Part shown: positions 10,849 to 22,399 of the stretch, in pieces | How positions within the stretch are numbered: the first letter of the stretch is position 1 | How the letters are laid out: every line of letters starts with the position of its first letter | Assembly: GCA_029204225.1 (NCBI GenBank) | Contig: CM055113.1 | Coordinates: 16,809,745 to 16,873,744, forward strand | Length of the DNA stretch: 64,000 bases | Direction of reading: 5' to 3' | DNA from: Diphasiastrum complanatum | Taxonomy: Eukaryota > Streptophyta > Lycopodiopsida > Lycopodiales > Lycopodiaceae | Notes under the pieces: generated by a model | Told to the model about the DNA's origin: nothing | The model's input: the letters and a program-made list of their open reading frames with translations, nothing else | Database searches by the model: none | Program-made: the position numbers and the translations under genes

Positions 10849-10862
10849 CCCCCCCCCCCCCC
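10849..10862. repeat. poly-C run
   Basis: Fourteen consecutive C just upstream of the LYAR-type gene. Poor template for sequencing; length may be unreliable. Confidence 0.9.
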
Positions 10863-13800
10863 AATTTCTGTTATTAGTTGTTTGTTTAACACATTTTGTT
10901 ATTGAGTGAATATTGTTGTTGTTTGTTAACATATTTTGTTAACATTAGCTTTTGTATTGTTGCCGCATCTTCTGTTGTATCTCATGTTGTGTTAAAAATT
11001 TTGGCTTAGAAATTTGTGGAACATCAATTTGAGTCTTTGGGACTCCAAACGTGCTGTGCATTGAGTCAATTGAAGTGTAATCTCAATTTGCCCTAGAAAC
11101 AAATTAACAACCCCCCCGTCCCAACACACACAAACGCACGTGCGTTGTCCGCAACATGTCAACTGAAATGCGATTGCAACGAAACATGTTCTGCTACAAC
11201 CATGATACATACATACACACAAACACACATAGAGATATATATATGTATGCATATGTGTGTGTGTGTGTGTGTGTATAGATGTTTATATATGGTATGCCCA
11301 TGTGTGACTTATAAGCATTACATTTCAACAATAATATCATTAATAAGATTTCTATTGTTGATTTTCCACGACTAACTCAGAAGTAACGCTTCTGACTCGG
11401 TTAGCTATATCAGATTTAGAAAATATGTAAATGTCTCGGTGTGGTACCAAAACACCACATTTGACCTGATTCTAAATCAATTCTAGGTCAATAAGCAATT
11501 CTCGATGAGAAATTACTATAACCCAGCGAGAAATTGCCATAAACACAATTCTCATCAATATGCTTATGTACCAACAACTAGTTTATGCATGTACCAAAGG
11601 TTTTAATGATCCTACAAAGATTCACCACATAGCATATCTCTACAAATAACTCCAAATCTGTACACAACACTTTCATAATCGAGAATCCTGTAACTTGGTT
11701 ATCCTGTAAGAGAGAATATTTCTCAAAGAGCGCTATTTCACATCCAAAATCTCAACCGGAGATTCACTCAAAAGAATATATTGTTAGCATGAATTTCGTT
11801 CCTTGCATCAACCCACGGATCTCAGTCCATACTAAGATCAAGTTGACTATTTTCAGCAAGGAACAAGTTTCAACAACCCCCATCTTGCAATAGAATTACC
11901 AAGTTCTGACACAAATCAATCGGACTTGTTAGCAGCCACTTTTCTACCGCAAGAGTACTTCCAAAAATTTTCCCCTTCTTGAATCTTTAAACCAAAAACC
12001 TACTATAATCCTTAAAGGATTTCTTTAATATCTGAAATAGGTCCGTCATCTATAATAGATTCCTCCTGGATTCTCTGACAGATGCTTCTCCTTGATAATT
12101 CTCTTCTCTTCCTACTTCTCCCCCTTTTTAACAGGAAACCACACGAGTTTCTAAGGGGTGCAGATCAATCGAGATTTGCCCAGGAGAAGAGTCTAAGAAG
12201 AGATCCGAGAAAATCTTGAAAGCCAAAAGAAGTGTTGCATCATTGTAAGTAAATACCAATGATGTCCCAACACAATGACTTTAACAAAAGATTTTCGTTA
12301 TTACCAAGCTTGAGAATTGACCCGTAAATCAGAAAATGATTTCTTGAATATTTAAGTAGAGAAAATAAGTTTAGAAAACGGTTTCATTAACCATTTCTGT
12401 GACATCGTCCATGGTCAACGGGTAATCAATATTACCTTCCAAGGAATCACAAATTTTCGGGTTAATAAATGTGTTAAGAAATTCACCAATATATCATTTA
12501 TAAAGAAATAGCTTGTCAGGTTTCCGATTTTGTAAATTTGAGATATCCAAAAAGGAGTCATGACCAATATCTCAAATTTCCGACAAAACACCCGTTTTAT
12601 GACCGATAGTATTTGGAATCACTAAGATTTACGGCCTTACTACGGTCAACTGATCCAGTTAGTTTCAAATCTTCATTTTGGAATCGCCTGCGTCCCATAC
12701 CACAGGTGCTTCCGCCACGAAGGCCCTCCACTTCCTGATCAAAGTGTCAGAAAAAATAATACAAGTATATGAAGTTCTTGGGAATTTCTAAAAAATTCCA
12801 ACTTCACTCAAACAAACATTCTTTTGCCCCTTTTCACAATCTTCACGGTCACCATAAGGCTCATAGTGACAGATTTAGAAATGGGGAAGAATGAACCGAC
12901 TTTTTCTTGTCCTTAACAAATAGTGTTGGTACGCCCAGGGCTTCAAGCACATCAAGAAACAACTTTTTTCGTTCCATTTCAGTTTCCATCTTAGGCTTCT
13001 GGGTCCTTTTTGGTCATGCATGATTTTGAAAAAATGACACCTTGGCCAAAAAATCCAAGAATTCACATTCTCGGTTACCCATTGCAGTTAATGAAAGCGA
13101 ATCTAATTTGTCAATTGTGAAAAAGCCTTACGGAATTCCACTAGGAATTCAGCCCAATCACACTTCTATGGGTTGCGTCCTCCACCACAAGGAGGCCTTA
13201 TCCAAATCAAAAAAAACCCCACGAAATTCACTTTTTTTATTATGGGACGTTGCATAAGCTAAAGTAGCTTGGCCAACGATTTATCCAGTCAGTAACAACT
13301 TCCAGGCTTTACTCACCGAAATTTTTTTTTCGTTTTTAAGCCCAAGCTGTAAATCCTAATGGCTAATTATCGATTAAATAGATTTTGCATTTAGTTTTTT
13401 CTGTTTGTTGCACAGTTGAAATTCGAAACACACCGTGGTCCAAAATTGTAACCATGCATTTCCCACTTTAGGAGGCCATCACTGTCGAGTGATGTCGGGC
13501 GAATTTATATTTGCCACCCCTAACAAGAATTTCACTCCATTTATTTGAAAACCGAAAAATTATAAAAAAATTTACGTTCGGTTGAACTCATTACGGGTAC
13601 AAATTTTTAACAGACCATTGTCCAAAAAAACGTAGTTTTATTAGACCAAAGAGTGCTTGTAGCATTTATACCAATGAGCATTTGCAAAATGGATTGTGCA
13701 ACAAATTTGCAGAAAAACCACTATATGCATCGAAATCTAATTCACACTGATTTTAAGCCATTATGATTTCACAAGTACCTTAACTGCATTTACAAATTTA

Positions 13801-13900
13801 TAGTCTATAATGACTATTAGAAGCCTTTGAAAAGACCATGCATATTGACACCAGCCCCTCCCTCTAAATACCAAACATGAAAACACAAATAGTTAACTAA
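10863..13900. other. intergenic region, no gene recognised
   Basis: AT-rich sequence with a (TG)n run at about 11251-11275. Short open frames occur (for example 13042-13257, plus) but none has recognisable domains or codon structure. No tRNA, LTR or terminal inverted repeat was seen. Confidence 0.5.
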
Positions 13901-13904
13901 GACT

Positions 13905-14195
13905 TTACCCACACCACCCCCCCGCGCGCGCTTTCACCTTTCCCTCCAAAAGAGAGATCTCGGGCACCTGTTGGTCGCGAGAAGGGCCAAGAGAGAGAGG
14001 GATCTGAGAGAGAGGGAAATGGCGGCTGAAAAAGAGCTTGCCAGGCTCGCTTTCAACACTTTTCACCCTTGTGTTGTATGCAGGCTTCAGGTGGATGGAG
14101 GGCGTGCCCACTGGCCCATTTATGGAGGCGTCAATTCCTTTTCTCAAGAGACTGAAACCATACTGATGATTTCTTCCTTTCCACGACATGGATAG
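13905..14195 (+). other. GC-richer island with a short exon-like frame
   Basis: After a run of GCGCGCGC, an (AG)-rich leader precedes ATGGCGGCTGAAAAAGAGCT (about 14020). The frame runs MAAEKELARLAFNTFHPCVV and on to 14195. The start context and base composition differ from the surroundings and look like a first exon, but I recognise no protein family and see no following exons. It may be a captured or decayed gene fragment. Confidence 0.3.
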
Positions 14196-14199
14196 GCTA

Positions 14200-15125
14200 A
14201 TACCTCAACCGATGGTCTCAGAATTTGTCTCCATCTGATCTTCTTCCAAAACCAAGAAAAACTGAAGCTTATTTTTGTTTAGTTTCAGCTTGAAGCAAAT
14301 GCTCTTCTTTTGCTGTTTTTTTGGCAGAATACAGATATTCTAGGGTGCTTTTACAGTTTGCTTAGCCTGCAATTGTTTCCACAAATGCATAAGCAAGAAT
14401 CTTTTATAGATTTACAAACACCAGATTTCTTATGGCTGGAGAACAGGGTAGATGCTGCCCAAATTTTCCCAAACTCTCAGATTTGCAGATTGCCTTTCCT
14501 TAACCACAATATAGGCTTTCCTGTAATCCATACCATTCAAAGAATGGCCTTACTGGCTCACACAAATCCTGCAAATCACAATCAGTTTGTCGAAAAATAC
14601 AGCATAAACCTGTAAATCCATCATGCAAATCCTGTAAAAATCCACCAACACTCACAACCAGTGATTAGTCTTTGTTTGTGCTTCTTTTCTTGCTTTCCAC
14701 AGATTCAAGCCAAAACTGGCTCGATAAAAAGCAAAAGATAGCCAACAAAACCACCTAAATCACTGTGTAATGAACAAAAAGCCGAAAAAACCATCATTTA
14801 CTCATATTGATCCCGTTGCTAACGAAAAAGTGTCCCAAATGAAGTAAACGGCAACACAAGTGAGTTGAAAACCAAAAATTTACTTCCTGAAAACCAATAT
14901 GAAGTGTCTAAAAATCAAACCGATTGTATACCTGGTAGTGCACTTACCACACAACCGATTACACTTCAAATAAGGAAATCCACAAGAAGAATAATCCGCA
15001 CTTTCACCACTTTGTTGCAAACTCCATTGAATTCTCAAAAAAGTGTCAGGATTTCATATCACACAATGGAAAAATCCCCACAATCTGAGATTTCTCTTCG
15101 AACACAAATCAATGGCTAAACGAGC
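14200..15125. other. non-genic stretch
   Basis: No domain-bearing frame is visible on either strand. Given the primer-binding-like site at 15133-15146 it may be the interior of a non-coding, decayed LTR element, but that is not shown. Confidence 0.3.
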
Positions 15126-15132
15126 TTAGAAC

Positions 15133-15146
15133 TGGCTCTGATACCA
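15133..15146 (-). other. primer-binding-like site (minus strand)
   Basis: GGCTCTGATACCAATG is the reverse complement of a TTGGTATCAGAGCC-type initiator-tRNA primer site. On the minus strand the bases before it end in ...ACTTTACA, which would suit an LTR end (CA). The partner LTR and coding regions were not found, so this is an isolated signature. Confidence 0.45.
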
Positions 15147-18040
15147 ATGTAAAGTCCTCAATCCAAGGATCCTATTCTAAGCATGCCAATCACAAGCAAC
15201 ACAAGGGAACCTGATAGTGGACAGATCAACCCAACCAACCTAGATCGAACGGATCTAGCCCCCAAGCTATGGATCAATCACAAAGAGGAGTATGGCATCA
15301 CACCAGCAGCATCCTGCCACCGGTCATGCTATCAAGCATACTTATACCCTCCAAGGCCCATGCACCACTAGTAGTGCACTGTGACACCTCACTGGACACC
15401 TCTGATAGAATCATTTCCTGGATTTAAAACACCTCTTCACACATGTCAATTTCTAGATGAGACATCTCTTGACTTTGGTAAATATGAAGAGGGGTCTTGG
15501 AAAGCTGGCTATTGGTTTTTCCAGATGATTATTTTAGGCCCAATTCAAAGTTGGCATCTGCTTCATTTATCACAGTACGTGTAAGAAGAATCATGGAAAC
15601 TTGCACTCTTGCATGCCTTTGGCTTCTGTTTATTTTTGTATTAGCTCAAGCTTGTCGTTCCTTTCACTATTAAAGTCTTATGTAATTTTTTATTTTATTT
15701 TTTTGCAACGTGTTAAGCAACTAGTGGTCGATAATATATAGCATATATACAACCTAGCAACACTATTTGGGCAATGTCATGTAAAAGGCAAGCCCATAAG
15801 ATGTGACTTCGCAGTGGTTGGGAATCGAGGCTGCGCCTAGCCGGTCGCAGTAAATAATTCTACCCTAAGATTGACTCTTATGTAATTTTGACTAGAATTA
15901 TGTTAGCTTGAATGCGTATTTTTGTCCACCTTTGCATCAACTATACAGATAGTTAATATAATGTCTTTTTACAGAGTTTTCTTCAATTGCATGTTTAATC
16001 ATTGTTCAGCCCATTGCATTCTTCATTTGGATAAAATTTCCATATTGTTTTGAACCAGAATATCCAACATGAAGTTACATGGTGTGCGCTGTAGCCAAAA
16101 ACATATTTGCTTCTCTTTGATCACTTCTCAAATGATGGTTCCCTAGTTTGGACAACAAACAATATGAACCATGGATTATAGTTAATATTTTATAACTTGA
16201 CCAAATGAACAAAAAACTATCAAACTGTTATACTTCTCAAGGCTCTAGGCATTAGTGTTGGTTAGGCAAGACGAATAGTAGTTCATGGCTATTTTGAGTA
16301 GCTTATAATACGACCATTACACTTTGTCTATTATGCATGAGGCTGCTTTTTGTGCTTCAAGTTTCTTGTGGATGAAAATTATTGGCCTATGTTTCTTTCA
16401 CATCGTTCAACATAGTCGATAATCTACATTCGAGGAACATAAACATCATTGTAGCTATGGTGTGCATATGTTATCTACCCTACACAGTTTAAAAGTCATA
16501 AGTTTGCTATCAATTTTTTAGCCTGTGGTGCATTTTATGATATGTTTTTGTTGTGTGATGATTGCAAAAAGCAAGTTTTTCTCTAATATGACTTCTCAAT
16601 TGTTCCAAAAAAATGTCCCTATATATTTCCAATTTAAACTTCATGAACAATATTTTAATGATTGCAATATTTTATAATATGATATAAAATTAATGTACGA
16701 TGATGATATGATCCAAAATTGATGTACAACGATGATATGATCCAAAATCTACAAATGCAGACTTAAAAGCATGTCTTTATTTTCATTTAAGTTACTGCAT
16801 TTTAGAGGTTTGTTAGATATAGTATAGCATGTATGCCGTAAATTGTTCTCCTTCAAACTTTACTTCATTTTGATTTTCTAAAAGCTATGACCTTTTGAAC
16901 AAACAGAGGCTTCTTCCACTTTACACCCAAGAAAAAGGATCTTACAACTTTTTGGAACATAGAATGACTAATCATTTTCACATAATGGCTCCACATTGAT
17001 GACACACTATTGTTATTCGAAATGTGTTAAGGATAGCTATGGACAGGTGTTTTATCAATGTTCTTCTTGCCATGCCAAGCTGAAAGGAGAGTTGGGGCAA
17101 CAGGGCAACAGACACTCGTGGAAACAAAAATAAAGACTCTTGTAGCCACCATAAATAATATATCATGAATGCTGCATGTACACCACTTAATCTGGAGCAG
17201 GAAGAAGTATCATAATAACTGAATCTAGGATACGATGGAATATAACATGAACAACTATTTAAGGGCTTAATCAAAAGATGTTTAACTCTTTGTGGACTGT
17301 CAAAAAGCATAACAATCTGTCAAAACTCTATAGGCGCTAATAATCACACCTAGATTCCTCAGATTTATTATTCTTGACCAACATAATGAACAATATTTCC
17401 TACCATTTGACAACTGCAAAGTCTTGAGAATCTTGATTGACAGAAACTTAATTATGACAATGCTAGTGCATATGCCATCAAGAATCAGCAGTAACTCATT
17501 GACCAAAGGAAAAAGGACAAGAGACATTATAAGCACCAGAATCTCGAGCACAAGATTCAACCAGACAACATTTGCACATTTCAAAACTATCTGACTACAT
17601 GTAGGCAGCTTTTGCTCATTTTAAAGAATTCTAGTTCCACAGCATCAATCAAAACTGCCAAGCCGTACTAATACATCAATTACGATACAGAAACAAACAT
17701 TTGGAATCTCTGGAGCACAGCCAGACTTATGCTGCTTTTGAGGATCTTATGACTAATGCCTTGGTGCTTGCTTTGCATATCCCCGCAACAAACTTAGGGG
17801 CCAAGTATATAAAACAAAATTTGAAAACCATAAATATGTCAAAGTCTGCTTCCAGCAATCAAGAAATGGAGGTCCCTTCAGCACTAACAAACAATCCAAC
17901 TTATGCATTGTTCCTGAACCATTTCATTGATTGAACAACAGCATCCACTTCATGCTTTGATTTCTCTTATATCATTCAGTGTCCTCCAGAATGCAGTTAA
18001 TACTTTGAATCGAAAGAATACTTAGACACAAACATCTTTC
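15147..18040. other. intergenic region with a short tandem repeat
   Basis: A GATATGATCCAAAAT-containing unit of about 29-30 bp is repeated two to three times at about 16675-16750. The rest, including several short frames, shows no recognisable protein. 17935-18040 is probably the 3' flank of the S6K gene. Confidence 0.5.
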
Positions 18041-21000
18041 CTAAAAGGGTGCTTTACTGGGGCTCTTATCTAGACAAGGCAGCCATAAATTTGGTGCAAT
18101 GTAAGAAAATCCTGTGAATGCACTGTGATCGCCAGCCCTTGGAGTTGATGCAGGTGAATCTTGAGGTGGCATAGTGGTCCATTTCTCATCAAAGTTGGCA
18201 ATGCACATCGTTCCATGAACTTCTGGTGTAAATTTTGGTTGTATTTCACGTGCTTCAAGCTTTTTCCAATTGATGGATTTGAACCATTTGTGCCTCCTTA
18301 TATCATCACTTCCGTTCACTCCGGAGCCTAGGCGTTTGCTTGGATCCTTTTGAAGTAACTGCAGTTTGACAGAAAAATAAGGACTGAGCTGGTTGCAAAT
18401 TAACACGACTCTGTCTGATAACATAAAATGGACTCAGCTCCAGATTGAATAGCTTGCAATCAAGCGGATACATAAACCAACATAAAGAAGTTACGAGGGA
18501 AGAAGCTCAAAAGTAAGTTACAACATAAAAACAAAAAGACTTACTCCTTTCAAGAGTGAATGAGCATCGCTTGTAAGATAAGTAGGCAACTTGATCTTGT
18601 CTTGGATGATTTTGTCCTGAAGTTTCTTTCTGTTGCTGTGGCTGAAAGGGGGCTGCAAAGAGATAAGCAAGCAAAATAAGCTTCACAATAGCAATAACAA
18701 ATCTTTTCCCAACACCATGTAACCAAACATATAAACTTAGGCCAACAAGTGGATCAATAAAATTACCTGTCCTGTTACCATCTCATACAATAAAATGCCA
18801 ACACTCCACCAATCAGCAGCTTTTCCATGACCTTTAGCCAAAATAATTTCAGGCGCCATGTACTCCATTGTCCCACAAAGGGAATTTGACGGGCAGGAAT
18901 CTGATATTTCTTTTGCCAAGCCAAAATCTGTTAGCCTAACCTGCAAAACACAACAGAATAATTATTGTGAAGCTACAAAAAATTGAACGTTGAAAATAAT
19001 CAAATCTGCCTAACCAATAGCCCTGCTTACCTCCAACCCACGATTGTCCATAATACATAGCCCATGAACTACAGCATTGTAAATCGATTGAAACATCCAA
19101 AACAACTGATCTAAAGGATAGTACCACTAAATTGAATAAGGCACCGTTAGCAGGAATATAATCACATTTATAAATATGATAAAGCACTTACATGGCCTTC
19201 TGCATCTAGAAGAATATTCTCAGGTTTGAGATCTCTGTGTATGATATCATTGCTGTGAAGATGTGCTACAGCACAGACAATCTCAGCTGAATATAGGCGT
19301 GCCAGATCCTCGCTAAAAATATACCCAAGAAACCGAGTTAAAATATTTTTGCCCCATTGTAAAATATCACAGCAAAATGAGTTTGTGAAGGGATTTGGAT
19401 AGTGGTTCTTACCTGAACATGCCTTGTCGATAGAGCTGAAAGAATAAATGGCCACCATTGATGAAGTCTAGGATTAAATACAACTTGGTTTTTGTCTGCA
19501 TTCAAAAACGAAAAATTCAGCAAGTCAAATTTTAAAATGGCTTCTCAAGCTAGCAAAGAACATGTTAAAAATACTTCTGATTTGAGACCTATTAAAAACC
19601 CTCTTGAACCTAACTAGGAACAATGATTCTAGCCATTATTCATCCTGCACTCAAAAATACTTGAGTCTTCGGATTTCATATGAGACTAGTAAAAGATCTC
19701 AAAGTAACAAATAGTTGAACTACACCAAGAGTTACAAAGAGACTGATTACAAACTGCTAAGAAGATTAGATAGAGAACATTTAAGCGCAGACAGTATAGC
19801 TTCATAAACCGGATTGCTTGATAAAAATTGCTTATTGACAAAATAGGTCACTCCAAACAAAATTTTTAAGCTTCACCTTAGACAGGCAGCTTAATAAAAT
19901 ATTGCAGTGTCAGGCACGGAATAGAAGTGCACTTCTGAGTGCAGACTCATATGATTTCAAATATCATAATAACCAAGAATGTCAGCAGGTTGATAATCAC
20001 TTGACTGAAAGAAGTCACTTTCTGGTGGCCAAGATACCACTCGCCAAGTATGGCTGCTTATATAGAGGTGCCCGATAACTGATCAGAAAAATTCCCAATT
20101 TCCACAATAGACAGAGTAGCCAAACAAGGGAATCGAAATGGACCGCAAAAGACGAAAAGAACCAGTGGATATCTATTACGACAAGAACGGGATGTTGAGC
20201 TGTCTGGTGCAACTAGTGGAATACAAAAGCAACAATAAGGCACTATATAGATGTTATGTCTAGGATAGTACCCAACGTAACTAAGAAGACATGCAATCTT
20301 CAACCTGAAGAAGGTCCAGACTCCAATTACTAGGTAAAAAGCCATCCCACTGTGGGTTTGCACCAGCGTCGATTTCCACCATGGCTTAGACCACAAGATG
20401 CAGGAGGAATGCCTGAAGCAATAAGGCAGATTCATTTTTAAGACGATTCAAGTTCCTTTGTCAAGCAAGTTGCAAACCCAAGGGCTTCAAGGTAGAAGAT
20501 TAATATAGAACCCAGATTCTCAAGAATCCACCACAACTAACAAACTATCTGGACCTCCAATTTGTGTCACACATCTAAAGCAAGGACATCTGCTCCAGAT
20601 AGATTGGCTTAGATACCAAGACTAGAAAGGCGAACTGGAAAGGTGACATCCTAATCTCAACCATCGGCAATATAGTTTTGCCAAAATCTTGAGTAGATCC
20701 TACGTGCAATATGTCATATGACTTGCTCACCCAGGATAGAGATGGCACAAATAGATCATCAGCAACCAAGCAATAGAGATGATCATGTTCGCAATAAGGA
20801 AAGTTGAATGTCACCAACTAAACATGTCAAGGTTGTTAAATTGAGAATGCACAAGTTTACAAACAGCTTTTTCATATTATCATATCACTTGCAATATTCG
20901 ATGTATATTCATATGGCAACTAAGACTTCAAATTTGTGAGCATGTGTGTCATTCAAATACCTTTCAAATATGCTGTGAACAAATGCAAGCTAGCTTAGAT

Positions 21001-21806
21001 GTTAATTTGCAATCAAACTGGATAAGAGATCACCCTTTAACATGGCAGGTAAGTTTGCATCGAAAATGATGTACCTGGAATGAATACTGAAGCTGTACAA
21101 TGAAGGGATGAACCATTTTTGTCAGGATATCCCTTTCTGCCTTCATGTAGCCAGCGTGGTTCCTCTCTACAATTTTGTCCTTCCTCATGACCTTCATTGC
21201 ATAAATCTCTGCAGTCCCCTTTTTCTGGACTTGAAAAACCTTTCCAAAAGCACCTTGACCGACAACCCGTTTCAGCTCAAAATCTTGAGGTCCCAGCTTT
21301 TCCTTAGGCTTTTCTGCATCCCTGCTATTGACAGAACTAACAGATGCATCTACCTCAAGAGGAGAATTTGATATATTGGAGTTTATCTCCGCATCAGGTG
21401 CAATATTCTCCTTCGGATCCAAAGAAAAGGCAGCAGCCTGCCTCTTTCCTTTAAAAGAATTATCTTCATCAAAAGAAAATTTACTAAGCTGCCTGGAAAG
21501 GCTGGGCCGAGGAGAAGGTCCAACCAAGGAATGGGAGCGACTGCAAATAACAAGCGTTTCAGAGTCGAAATGAAGTTCAGGAGGGCCCCAATCAGCCAAT
21601 TCTACCCCCTCATCCACGGAAGCCAACTGATGGACGGCGTGCGGAGGAGGAATTGGGCCGAACACGTCCGAAAAATCAAACTCTTCAGACTCTGTGCCTG
21701 CAGTAGGTTGAGATGAAAAACTATCTGGCGGAACTTGTAGCTGCCCTAATCGAGCAGATCTACTCTTTCTGGCAGAAGGAATATCAAGGGCTAAAGCCGG
21801 TGCCAT
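18041..21806 (-). CDS. S6K: ribosomal protein S6 kinase (plant S6K, AGC family), six exons
   Basis: Coding exons on the minus strand: 21806-21075, 19495-19413, 19312-19192, 18940-18767, 18652-18545, 18358-18041. All junctions are GT..AG and keep the frame, giving 511 aa. The N-terminal block [10 protein letters not shown] (42-51) and [10 protein letters not shown] (89-98) are conserved in plant S6Ks. The kinase domain shows GQGAFG (183-188), catalytic Lys205 in [20 protein letters not shown] (297-304), DFG (317-319) and APE (341-343). Ser332 in NSLCGT is the expected PDK1 site. FTGFSY (487-492) is the hydrophobic motif, with Ser491 at the TOR-linked position. S6K acts in the cytosol and nucleus and phosphorylates ribosomal protein S6 downstream of TOR. 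Residue 337 is Met where I expect Thr (GTTEYMAPE). Intron 1 is long (about 1.6 kb). The alternative assignment, another AGC kinase, is unlikely. Confidence 0.95.
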
Positions 21807-22268
21807 GGCTTATATATCAGATGAATAGGCTTGTAACGAATAGGAGTTTTAGTGCTAATCAAAGAGTAGAGGCTAAAAGGGAGGTGAGAATATAATTCAG
21901 AAGACGGGCGTTTGCACAATGAAAGCAATATCACACGAAAGTCTGAGGGACGAACAAACAACAAAACCTGAAGCACGGCACCCAAAACAAACCTATAAAT
22001 GGGTGAGAAGCAAAAGGAAGAGAGTGAAAATCGATAAATAGAGAATTAAAAGGGAAGAAATCAAAGCAAGAAAAACAAGGAAGGGCTCGCCTCGAGGGCG
22101 GCCAGGGGAACCTTATGGTCACATCGCGCTAGCCTGCCTGCTGCCTGCCTGGATGTCTATTCTCCCGATCCAACACTAAAAGTCGAGCTCCACCAGATGG
22201 ATGGATCTTCGCCTCCACCTCCCGATCGACCAAACCCCACCTCCTCCTCCTTCCTCCTTCCTCCTCCT

Positions 22269-22274
<6 letters not shown>

Positions 22275-22316
<42 letters not shown>
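22275..22316. repeat. (CT)n microsatellite upstream of S6K
   Basis: About 20 CT units, 470-510 bp upstream of the S6K start codon. On the transcribed strand it reads (GA)n and may lie in the 5' leader or promoter, as such tracts often do in plants. Confidence 0.95.
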
Positions 22317-22321
<5 letters not shown>

Positions 22322-22399
22322 GATGGCGTTCTTAAGGAAAAAGCAAAAGGCAACAGGCCAATCCAAACGGTACATGTGTCGTTCAAGGATTCGTCGTTG

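Noticed and set aside
13042-13257. Frame of 71 codons beginning MAKKSKNSHSRLPIAV
   Set aside because: No family recognised, no neighbouring exons and ordinary AT-rich composition; likely chance.
15790-15880. Short GC-richer patch (GGTTGGGAATCGAGGCTGCG) that might be a tRNA-derived SINE head
   Set aside because: No proper box A and box B pair, no poly-A tail and no target duplication could be shown.
20015-20817. Several 65-125 codon frames inside S6K intron 1
   Set aside because: The exon 1 to exon 2 junction gives the continuous conserved kinase sequence [11 protein letters not shown], so these frames are intronic noise.
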